A stretch of 64,000 nt of DNA from UBA3839 sp963627995 (GTDB lineage: Bacteria; Bacteroidota; Bacteroidia; Bacteroidales; Bacteroidaceae), in NCBI GenBank assembly GCA_963627995.1, contig CAVGCV010000004.1, forward strand, positions 124,001 to 188,000, in the 5' to 3' direction. A model generated the notes under the pieces. The model had not been told where the DNA came from. It ran no database searches and was given only the letters and a program-made list of their open reading frames with translations. The position numbers and the translations under genes are program-made. Below are positions 26,724 to 33,606 of this stretch, one piece after another; within the stretch, counting starts at the first letter, position 1; each line of letters begins with the position of its first letter.

Positions 26724-26761
26724 ACGTCCCCGGACGGCGCGTTCGGCGCGTCCGGGGACGT
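26724..26761 (-). terminator. Hairpin after the C1 peptidase gene
   Basis: A 12-bp perfect stem (26724-26735 and 26750-26761) lies 40 bp past the peptidase stop on the minus strand. No T-run follows, so this is a possible terminator or transcript-stabilising structure only. The rest of 26621-26800 shows nothing recognisable. Confidence 0.45.
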
Positions 26762-26800
26762 GTCTGTGTCGGCACGGGCCGCTCCTGCGGCGGAGCGTCC

Positions 26801-27976
26801 TTACTTGATGCCCAGCTTCTTCTGGATGGCCTTGGGGACGGCGTCCTTGTGGACGAGGATGTTCAGGGTCTTGTAGGCGGCGAAGGCCTTCGACGCGTAC
26901 CAGACGCCCTTGTACTTTCCGGTCTCGCCCCATGAGTTCTTCACCATGAAGTATTCCTTGCCGTTCTGGTCCTTGGCCAGCCCGTACACCAGCATGCCGT
27001 GGTCGTCGGTCGTCTCCCAGTTGTCGTAGGCCTCCTGGCGCATCTCCTGCGTGACCTCCACCTCGGGCAGCGGGCGCGACGTGGCCTCCTTCGTCTTGTC
27101 CGAGCCCGAAAGCCCGAGCCAGTGCGCCATGTCGGAGCCCGAGAAGTCCTCGCTCTTCGTGTCGGGGCAGACGGCCAGCCCGTTGCGCGTGAATCCCGTC
27201 TCGCTCACGTCGGCGCCCCACGCGAAGGTGTAGCCGTTGTTGACGGCGTTGTCCATCACCGCCATGAACTCGTCGAGCGGAATGTTGTAGCTCTCGCCCC
27301 AGCGCCAGTTGTCCTGCACCTCGATGATGAACTTCGAGTAGAACGGATGGTGCGTGAACGACGTGAGCGAAACGTAGTCGTCCATGTCCAGGCCCAGCGA
27401 CTGCATGTAGCTCTGCGGCGTGTAGCGCTTGCCGTTGTGGGTGAACTCGGCGGGCACTTCGCCGAGGTAGGTGTCGAGAATCGAGTTGTAGCCCTTGAAC
27501 CACACGGGCGAGAGCTTCTTCTGTTTCCCCTTGGCGATGGCGTTCACGTAGCTCTCGGCGATGCTGAACAGCTCGTTGAAGTTGGGCAGCGTGTCGCCGT
27601 AGAGCGTCCCCGGGGCCGGCATCGCCGTTTCGGGCACCATGCCGTAGTTCCTCATGCAGTAGACCGCGTCGTAGAAACTGCCGCCCTGCGAGAACGAGAC
27701 GTCGCCGTGCATGCGGACGCTTGCCTTGGCGCGGTCCTCGTAGGTCTTGTGGGCGAGGTACATCTCGCACAGGTCGAACTCGCCCTTGCCCTGGCGCAGC
27801 AGCTCGGCCTCGAAGAAGCCGAGGCTCGAGTACGCCCAGCACGTGCCCGAGCGGTTCTGGTTCTTGATGGAGGTGATGGGACATTCCTTCACCGTCGTAA
27901 ACTGGAATGCGTCTTGCGCAAACCCGTGCGCGCTGAGCAGGCACAGCGCGGCGGCCAAAAACAGGCTCTTTTTCAT
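26801..27976 (-). CDS. Secreted C1B family cysteine peptidase (bleomycin hydrolase / PepC type)
   Basis: Encodes 391 residues with a signal peptide (1-20, MKKSLFLAAALCLL ... FAQ). The papain-fold catalytic residues are Cys46 in NRSGTCWAYSS, His326 in DDHGMLVYG and Asn347 in VKNSWGE, the order and spacing of the PepC/bleomycin-hydrolase branch. Cytoplasmic PepC has no signal peptide, so this is an exported aminopeptidase-like enzyme, as is common in Bacteroidota. Start at 27976 chosen for the signal peptide; the in-frame upstream extension is low-complexity. The long leader contains a small hairpin at 28012-28033. Confidence 0.9.
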   Translation of the reverse strand: MKKSLFLAAALCLLSAHGFAQDAFQFTTVKECPITSIKNQNRSGTCWAYSSLGFFEAELLRQGKGEFDLCEMYLAHKTYEDRAKASVRMHGDVSFSQGGSFYDAVYCMRNYGMVPETAMPAPGTLYGDTLPNFNELFSIAESYVNAIAKGKQKKLSPVWFKGYNSILDTYLGEVPAEFTHNGKRYTPQSYMQSLGLDMDDYVSLTSFTHHPFYSKFIIEVQDNWRWGESYNIPLDEFMAVMDNAVNNGYTFAWGADVSETGFTRNGLAVCPDTKSEDFSGSDMAHWLGLSGSDKTKEATSRPLPEVEVTQEMRQEAYDNWETTDDHGMLVYGLAKDQNGKEYFMVKNSWGETGKYKGVWYASKAFAAYKTLNILVHKDAVPKAIQKKLGIK

Positions 27977-28011
27977 TCGGATATGATTTATTGGTTCTGT
28001 CCTCACAGGCA

Positions 28012-28033
28012 GAGTGCCGGCCGTCCGGCACTC
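28012..28033. other. Small perfect hairpin in the C1 peptidase leader
   Basis: GAGTGCCGG and CCGGCACTC pair as a 9-bp stem with a 4-base loop, between the promoter at 28133-28140 and the start codon at 27976. It could be a leader regulatory structure; there is no further support. Confidence 0.3.
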
Positions 28034-28132
28034 GTGGAAAGGGGCGGCACGCCGGCGCAGGCTGCGCTGGGCGGACGGCTTGGGACGAGCAAGTAAGGGG
28101 GAGGCGGCAGCTCCGTTCCCAATGCCCGACCG

Positions 28133-28165
28133 CAAAGGTACGAACATTTTCCCGGATATCGGCAA
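28133..28165 (-). promoter_or_regulatory. Probable promoter of the C1 peptidase gene
   Basis: TACCTTTG on the minus strand (28133-28140), with TTG at 28163-28165 after a 22-bp spacer. The -7 element is exact; the spacer is slightly long. Confidence 0.5.
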
Positions 28166-28251
28166 CTTGCCCGCGCTCTTTCATTGACAAATTGTCATTC
28201 CCAGGGCTGCTTTCTGCTCTTGTGCACAAGTCGCTGGCAGTCAGTGTGTTA

Positions 28252-28370
28252 GGTTTCGCCGAATTTTCTCTGCGGAGAAAAGTTTTTTCCTCCGCGGAGC
28301 GCGCGGATTTTCTCCGCAGAGGAAAATCCCTCGCTCCGCAGAGGAAATCCGCGCGCTCCGCAGTGTTTTT
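28252..28370 (-). repeat. Palindromic intergenic repeat, copy C
   Basis: A 119-bp divergent copy in reverse orientation with the AAAAACACTGCGGA end at 28357-28370. It carries four units of the CTCYGCGGAG / TCTCCGCAGA type instead of the usual CGTCCGC hairpin, so its inner modules have been rearranged. The gene-free stretch 27977-28611 between divergent genes also holds the peptidase promoter and leader hairpin and a possible -7 box for the HNH gene; nothing else was recognised. Confidence 0.75.
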
Positions 28371-28569
28371 CCAGGCCTTCCGCAAGGTGTTGGAACACAG
28401 TCCGTTGCAATCGCTGGAAAACGCCGTTTTTCCCGTCTTCCCGAAGCCGTGCGTCCGATTCCGCTTTCTGACAAAACGACACCGGCGACCGCGGCTCCGC
28501 GCCGGGATGCAAGCCGGGGCCTCGCGCAAAAAAGCGCGTCGGGCCACCGTGAGAATAAAGAAAAAGCGG

Positions 28570-28577
28570 TAGATTTG
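28570..28577 (+). promoter_or_regulatory. Possible -7 element of the HNH gene
   Basis: TAGATTTG 34 bp before the start codon. No matching -33 element was found, so support is weak. Confidence 0.35.
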
Positions 28578-28611
28578 CAGGCGTAAATGAAACCAGTCAC
28601 TAACTTGGCGA

Positions 28612-29379
28612 ATGGTGAATAGGTGGACAAGAGAGGAAACGGTTGTCGCTTTCAATGTGTATTGTAAAATACCATTCAAGGATAGCAGAAAGACGCATCC
28701 TATGATTGTGAAGTACGCAAGCATCATAGGAAGAAGCCCAAGTGCGCTCAACATGAAGGTGGGGAACATTGGCCGGCTCGACCCCAAGCTGCGCGAGAAA
28801 GGCATTGTCGGACTGGGACATGGCTCAAAAATAGAGCAGGAAGTTTGGGAGGAATTCTACAAAGACCCCGACAAACTAACCTATGAGAGTGAATGCCTGA
28901 TAGCAAAATTCGCGCATAAGGACCTTGAGGCGATAGCCAGTATCGACACCAGCGATTTGCCTGAAGGCAAAGAACGGCTGGCAATCGTTAGACAAAGGGT
29001 CAACCAGTCTTTCTTCCGCTCGGTTGTCTTGAGTTCCTACAAGTCCTGCTGCTGCATATCCGGCGTGAGGAGCTCGGAGCTGTTAGACGCTTGCCACATC
29101 GTGGACTGGAGCGAGGACAAAACCAACCGGAGCAACCCGGAAAACGGATTGTGCTTGAATGTCTTTTTCCACAAGGCATACGACCGGCATCTTATCGCCA
29201 TAACGCCCGACTATCATGTCGTCATATCGGAGGAAATCATAGAAAAGACCGAGGGCGAGGCGTTCAGAAACTATCTCGTCGGACTTCAGCACACAAAACT
29301 GACACTTCCTTCCCGCTTTTGTCCAAGACAGGAGTTCCTGGATCGCCATTATCAAGAATATCTAAGAAGAGTTCCTTAA
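28612..29379 (+). CDS. HNH endonuclease
   Basis: Encodes 255 residues. The N-terminal ~110 residues (WTREETVVAFNVYCKIPF ... IIGRSPSALNMKV) form a domain often found in front of HNH_2-type nucleases. The C-terminal half has the HNH motif: paired Cys in SCCCISG, His in LLDACHIVDWSED near residue 161, Asn in NPENGLCLN and His in FFHKAYDRH near residue 188. It probably cleaves DNA. GC content is visibly below that of all neighbours, suggesting horizontal acquisition. No methyltransferase or other defence gene is adjacent, so it looks like a solitary nuclease, possibly for modified DNA or left over from a restriction system. Confidence 0.85.
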   Translation: MVNRWTREETVVAFNVYCKIPFKDSRKTHPMIVKYASIIGRSPSALNMKVGNIGRLDPKLREKGIVGLGHGSKIEQEVWEEFYKDPDKLTYESECLIAKFAHKDLEAIASIDTSDLPEGKERLAIVRQRVNQSFFRSVVLSSYKSCCCISGVRSSELLDACHIVDWSEDKTNRSNPENGLCLNVFFHKAYDRHLIAITPDYHVVISEEIIEKTEGEAFRNYLVGLQHTKLTLPSRFCPRQEFLDRHYQEYLRRVP

Positions 29380-29409
29380 CTCGATGCCATTAACTGCTTT
29401 TTCTCCCGA

Positions 29410-30228
29410 ATGAATACAAGAAACGTTGTGTGCTGGATGCTCGGCGCGGCGCTGGCGCTGCTGTCCACGCCGGCTGGCGCGCAGGGCGGCGGGCAGTACA
29501 AGCTGGTGTTCCGCGACGAGTTCGACCTCCCCGACGGCAGCCAGCCCGACACCAGCGTGTGGCGGCGGTCGAAACGCTACTGGAGCACGTGGAACCGGTG
29601 GATAAGCCGGTCGGACCGCGTGGTGTTCATCAAGAACGGCCGTCTCGTGTGCCGCGCCGTGCGCAACACCGCCGAGCCGTCGGACACGGCCGCCATGCTG
29701 ACGGGCGCCGTGGAGACGCAGGGCAAATTCTCGTTCAAGTACGGGAAGATTGAGGTGCGCATGCGCACCAAGCGCCATCGCGGCAACTTCCCGGCCGCGT
29801 GGCTTCTGCCGCAGCCGCCGTGCCGGGACTGGCCGGGGGGCGGGGAAATAGACATCTTCGAGACCATCGACAACGAGAACAAGGCGCACCACAGCGTGCA
29901 CAGCCATTGGACGTATGTCCTGAAGAAGAAGGAGCAGCCCCACACGTGGGAGGTCGCTGCCGACGTGGAGAAGTGGCACGTCTATGGGCTGGTGTGGACC
30001 CCGACCTCGCTGACGTGGACCATCGACGGCGCGCCCACGGCCTCGTACAGGAAGTTGTCCGACAAGGCGGCGCTCGACAGCGGCCAGTGGCCGTTCGACC
30101 ACCCGTTCTACATCGTCCTCAACCAGAGCGTGGGGCGCAAAGGCGGATGGGCTGCCGCGCCCGACCCGAAGTTCGTGTACGAAACGCAGTTCGACTGGGT
30201 CCGGGTGTATCAGCTGGACGGAAGATAG
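29410..30228 (+). CDS. Secreted GH16 family glycoside hydrolase
   Basis: Encodes 272 residues with a signal peptide (1-25). The beta-jelly-roll GH16 active-site motif is intact: GGEIDIFETID, with Glu146 as nucleophile, Asp148, and Glu151 as acid/base. LVFRDEFDLPDG at the start, GAVETQGKFSFKYGKIEVR before the active site and a C-terminal FDWVRVYQ strand are typical. GH16 enzymes cut beta-1,3/1,4-glucans or galactans; the laminarinase-like layout suggests a beta-glucan, but specificity cannot be read here. It lies 30 bp after the HNH gene and 28 bp before a DUF486 gene. Confidence 0.92.
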   Translation: MNTRNVVCWMLGAALALLSTPAGAQGGGQYKLVFRDEFDLPDGSQPDTSVWRRSKRYWSTWNRWISRSDRVVFIKNGRLVCRAVRNTAEPSDTAAMLTGAVETQGKFSFKYGKIEVRMRTKRHRGNFPAAWLLPQPPCRDWPGGGEIDIFETIDNENKAHHSVHSHWTYVLKKKEQPHTWEVAADVEKWHVYGLVWTPTSLTWTIDGAPTASYRKLSDKAALDSGQWPFDHPFYIVLNQSVGRKGGWAAAPDPKFVYETQFDWVRVYQLDGR

Positions 30229-30256
30229 GGGCTTCGGACTTTTCGTGTTTGGCGAC

Positions 30257-30625
30257 ATGCAAGGACTTTACACCATCCTGTTGCTCGTGTGCTCGAACGT
30301 GTTCATGACGTTCGCCTGGTACGGGCACTTGAAGCTGCAGGCGACCGGCGTCAGCAGAAACTGGCCGCTCGTGGCCGTCGTGCTCTTCTCGTGGGGCATC
30401 GCCCTGTTCGAGTACCTGTGCCAGGTGCCGGCCAACCGCCTGGGCTTCGTGGACAACGGCGGGCCGTTCAGCCTCATCCAGCTCAAGGTCATCCAGGAGG
30501 TGGTGTCGCTCATCGTCTTCACCATGGTCGTCACGCTGCTGTTCAGGGGCGAGTGCTTCCACTGGAACCACCTCGCCGCTTTCGGCTGCCTGGTCGCCGC
30601 CGTCTATTTCGTGTTCTGCAAGTGA
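30257..30625 (+). CDS. DMT-type DUF486 small membrane protein
   Basis: Encodes 122 residues with four hydrophobic helices. Family motifs are present: NVFMTFAWYGHLK, ALFEYLCQVPANRLG, FSLIQLKVIQEVVSLIVFT and the final AAFGCLVAAVYFVF. DUF486 proteins belong to the drug/metabolite transporter superfamily but have no established substrate. ATG 30257 is preferred over an in-frame GTG at 30245 because it sits directly before the first helix. It lies 28 bp after the GH16 gene. Confidence 0.85.
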   Translation: MQGLYTILLLVCSNVFMTFAWYGHLKLQATGVSRNWPLVAVVLFSWGIALFEYLCQVPANRLGFVDNGGPFSLIQLKVIQEVVSLIVFTMVVTLLFRGECFHWNHLAAFGCLVAAVYFVFCK

Positions 30626-30678
30626 TGGCCTTCCCGTGGCCGCCATTCCTGGGCGCGGCGACAAAATCGGGCATTCGT

Positions 30679-30709
30679 TTTGCTTTTCCGCCGACAACCT
30701 TTATCTTTG
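30679..30709 (+). promoter_or_regulatory. Promoter of the outer-membrane barrel gene
   Basis: TTTG at 30679-30682, 19-bp spacer, TATCTTTG at 30702-30709: an exact Bacteroidota promoter 39 bp before the start codon. Confidence 0.75.
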
Positions 30710-30748
30710 CAGCAACAGAATTGTTGATCACTTAAGTTAAACGAAAGC

Positions 30749-31363
30749 ATGAGAAAGATTTTTGTAATTGCAACCACGGCCCTGCTGATGGTAGCGGCGC
30801 CGTCGCAGGCGCAGCTGAAATTTGGCGTGAAGGCCGGCCTGAACGTGTCGAAGGTGACGTTCGACGAGAATTTGATTGACCGGGACAACCGCACGGGCTT
30901 CTTCGTGGGGCCGATGGCGGAGTTCACCATCCCCATCGCAGGACTGGGCGTGGACGCGGCGCTGCTGTACAGCAACAAGAACCTGCAGGTGTGCGAGGAA
31001 ACCACCAATGTGGAAATGTCGAAGACGATGCACAGCGTTGACATTCCCATCAACTTGAAGTACACGGTGGGGCTTGGCTCGATGGCGGGCGTGTATGTCG
31101 CCACGGGTCCGCAGTTCTCCTTTGCCATGGGCAATAAGAGCCTGTTCGAGAACAGCTACACGCTGAAGTCGTCGCAGTTCAGCTGGAACGTGGGCGCGGG
31201 CGTGAAGCTCGTCAGCCACTTGCAGGTGGGCTACAACTACAACATCGACCTTGGCAACACGGCCGATGTCAACAGCAAGAGCGCGACAGGGGCGATTGCG
31301 GGCCTCGCTTTTGGCAAGATGAAGAACAACACGCACCAGGTTTCCGTGGCCTACATCTTCTAA
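30749..31363 (+). CDS. Outer-membrane beta-barrel protein
   Basis: Encodes 204 residues with a signal peptide (1-22). The rest alternates polar and hydrophobic strands typical of small eight-strand barrels of the porin/OMP_b-brl_2 group: KFGVKAGLNVSKVTF, GFFVGPMAEFTIP, VDIPINLKYTVG, FSWNVGAGVKLV, and a final aromatic strand QVSVAYIF ending in Phe, as recognised by the BAM complex. Transport or structural role unknown. It has its own consensus promoter. The priA coding region starts 21 bp downstream. Confidence 0.85.
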   Translation: MRKIFVIATTALLMVAAPSQAQLKFGVKAGLNVSKVTFDENLIDRDNRTGFFVGPMAEFTIPIAGLGVDAALLYSNKNLQVCEETTNVEMSKTMHSVDIPINLKYTVGLGSMAGVYVATGPQFSFAMGNKSLFENSYTLKSSQFSWNVGAGVKLVSHLQVGYNYNIDLGNTADVNSKSATGAIAGLAFGKMKNNTHQVSVAYIF

Positions 31364-31384
31364 TGTCCCAAATCCGACGCTCAG

Positions 31385-33445
31385 GTGTTTGCTGACGTCA
31401 TCCTGCCCGTACCATTCGAGTCCTTCACTTACGCCGTCCCCCCCGAAATGGAGGGCGGCGTGGGTGAAGGCTCTCGCGTATTGGTGGGGCTTGGCGAGAC
31501 GAGGCAGTATGCCGGCATTGTGCTGCGCCTGAAGCGCGAGGAGCCGCGCGCGGCGGACGGCACGTTCGTCGTGAAGCCGATTCTTGCGCTGCTCGACGCG
31601 ATGCCTGTGGCCACGCACCGGCAGCTCGCGTTCTGGCAATGGCTGTCCGACTATTACCTCTCGCCGCTGGGCGACGTCTACAAGGCGGCTTTCCCGGGCA
31701 TCCTGAAGAAGGGGAAAAGCCTCGCGCCCCCTAAGCGGCGGGAAAAGGACGCGGCGGATGCGGCCGGCACGGGCGAGGAAAAACCGCTTACGACCGCCCA
31801 GCAGACCGCGTTCGACGCGGTTCTGGCGACCTGGGGACTGTCCGACGCCGAGCCGCGGGGCGTGCCGCCGGCCGCAAGGGACATCACGCTGCTGCACGGC
31901 GTGACCTCCTCGGGGAAGACGGAAATCTACATCCACCTCATCCTGAAATTCATTGGCGAGGGCAAGCAGGTGCTTTACCTCCTGCCCGAAATCGCGCTGA
32001 CCACCCAAATCATGGAGCGGTTGCGGCGCGTGTTCGGGCGGCGCATGGGCGTGTACCACTCCAAGTTTACGGAGCGCGAGCGCGCCAATGTCTACGGGAA
32101 GCAGCTGGGCGACGCGCCCTACGACCTGATACTCGGCGCGCGCTCCTCCGTGTTCCTGCCCTTCCAGCGCCTCGGCCTCGTCATCGTGGACGAGGAGCAC
32201 GAGGCGTCCTACAAGCAGCAAGAGCCTGCGCCACGCTACCACGCGCGCAGCGCCGCCATCATGCTGGCCCGGCAGTTCGGCGCGAAGACCTTGCTCGGCA
32301 CGGCCACGCCGAGCTTCGAGACCTACCACCTGGCCAAGCAGGGGCGCTACGGCTACGTGGCGCTCAGCCAGCGGTTTGCCGACATGCAGCTGCCCGAAGT
32401 CGAGGTGGTGGACATCGCGCGGCTACGCTTCCAGAAGCGGATGGACGGGATGTTCTCCCCGCGCCTGGTGGACGAGGTGGGCGGTGCGCTGGCGCGCGGG
32501 GAGCAGGTGATTCTGTTCCAGAACCGGCGGGGCTACTCCCCGCTCGTGGAGTGCCGGCGCTGCGGGTGGGTGCCGCGCTGCGAGCATTGCGATGTCAGCC
32601 TCACCTACCACAAGCGGAGCAACACGCTGGTGTGCCACTACTGCGGCAGGAGCCATGCGCTGCTGGCGGCGTGCCCCAAGTGCGGGTGCAGGGATCCGAA
32701 AGGCATGAAGCCCGTGGGCACAGGCACGGAACGCGTGGAGGACCAGGTGGCCCGCCTCTTTCCGCAAGCCCGTGTCTGCCGCATGGATTTGGACACGGCC
32801 ACGACGCGCGCGTCCTACGAGCGCATCATCGAGGACTTTGCCGCCGGGGACAGCGACATCCTTATCGGCACGCAGATGGTGTCGAAAGGGCTGGACTTCG
32901 ACAACGTGTCGGTCGTGGGCATACTGGATGCCGACACGATGCTCAACATTCCCGACTTCCGAAGCTACGAGCGCACTTTCCAGATGCTGGCGCAGGTGGC
33001 CGGGCGCGCCGGGCGGAAGGGGCGCAGGGGCAGGGTGGTCCTGCAGACGCGCTCGGCCGACCTTCCGCTGATCCGGCACGTGGTGGCGAACGACTACGAG
33101 GCCGCATACGCCGAGCAGATGGAGGAGCGCCAGCTGTTCCGCTATCCGCCCTTCTTCCGGCTCGTGTATGTCTATCTCCGCCACCGCGACGACCAGCTGC
33201 TGGAGCACGTCGCGCAGGAGATGGCCGCGCTGCTCAGGCACTCGTTCGGCGAGCGCCTGCTCGGCCCCGACCGCCCTCCCGTAGGCCGCGTCTCCTCGCT
33301 CCATATCCGGAAGATGATTCTGAAGGTGGAGCCGGCGGCTTCCGCATCCGCCGTCCGCCAAATTCTGCAGGCGGCCCGGCAGCAGGTGCTCTCCAGGCCT
33401 TATGCTTCCGGCCTCAACATCTACTACGACGTTGACCCCATGTGA
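31385..33445 (+). CDS. priA: Primosomal replication-restart helicase PriA, apparently without winged-helix domain
   Basis: Encodes 686 residues. PriA binds stalled forks and reloads the replicative helicase. The N-terminal 3'-DNA-binding domain (FADVILPVPFESFTYAVP ... LGDVYKAAFPGILKKG) ends near residue 110. Walker A (GVTSSGKTEIY) is already near residue 172, then IVDEEHEASYKQ, LGTATPSFETY, the zinc-binding cysteines (CRRCGWVPRCEHC ... CHYCG ... CPKCG), and TQMVSKGLDFD with QVAGRAGRKG. In E. coli PriA, Walker A is ~50 residues further on because a winged-helix domain intervenes; here only a Lys/Ala-rich linker is present. The start is GTG 31385: no in-frame ATG exists after the preceding stop. 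Confidence 0.93.
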   Translation: MFADVILPVPFESFTYAVPPEMEGGVGEGSRVLVGLGETRQYAGIVLRLKREEPRAADGTFVVKPILALLDAMPVATHRQLAFWQWLSDYYLSPLGDVYKAAFPGILKKGKSLAPPKRREKDAADAAGTGEEKPLTTAQQTAFDAVLATWGLSDAEPRGVPPAARDITLLHGVTSSGKTEIYIHLILKFIGEGKQVLYLLPEIALTTQIMERLRRVFGRRMGVYHSKFTERERANVYGKQLGDAPYDLILGARSSVFLPFQRLGLVIVDEEHEASYKQQEPAPRYHARSAAIMLARQFGAKTLLGTATPSFETYHLAKQGRYGYVALSQRFADMQLPEVEVVDIARLRFQKRMDGMFSPRLVDEVGGALARGEQVILFQNRRGYSPLVECRRCGWVPRCEHCDVSLTYHKRSNTLVCHYCGRSHALLAACPKCGCRDPKGMKPVGTGTERVEDQVARLFPQARVCRMDLDTATTRASYERIIEDFAAGDSDILIGTQMVSKGLDFDNVSVVGILDADTMLNIPDFRSYERTFQMLAQVAGRAGRKGRRGRVVLQTRSADLPLIRHVVANDYEAAYAEQMEERQLFRYPPFFRLVYVYLRHRDDQLLEHVAQEMAALLRHSFGERLLGPDRPPVGRVSSLHIRKMILKVEPAASASAVRQILQAARQQVLSRPYASGLNIYYDVDPM

Positions 33446-33571
33446 TGGCCTGCCGGCGCCGCTTCCGCCCAGGCACTTCGCTTCCTGCTCCTTCCGCATG
33501 ACGCGAATGCTTTTTCGTACCCATTTGTAGGGATAGTTGGCGCGTTGTGCGCTTTTTGCGCGCCATTTTCT

Positions 33572-33579
33572 TATCTTTG
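33572..33579 (+). promoter_or_regulatory. -7 element of the thrA operon
   Basis: TATCTTTG 27 bp before thrA. The nearest -33-like TTG (33545-33547) is at a long 24-bp spacing, so only the -7 box is well supported. The 161-bp gap to priA shows no clear terminator or leader peptide. Confidence 0.5.
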
Positions 33580-33606
33580 CAGCCAGATTGTTAATTCTCA
33601 ATATCG

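Noticed and set aside
28612..29379. The HNH gene as part of a restriction-modification system
   Set aside because: No methyltransferase, specificity subunit or other defence gene lies within several kilobases.
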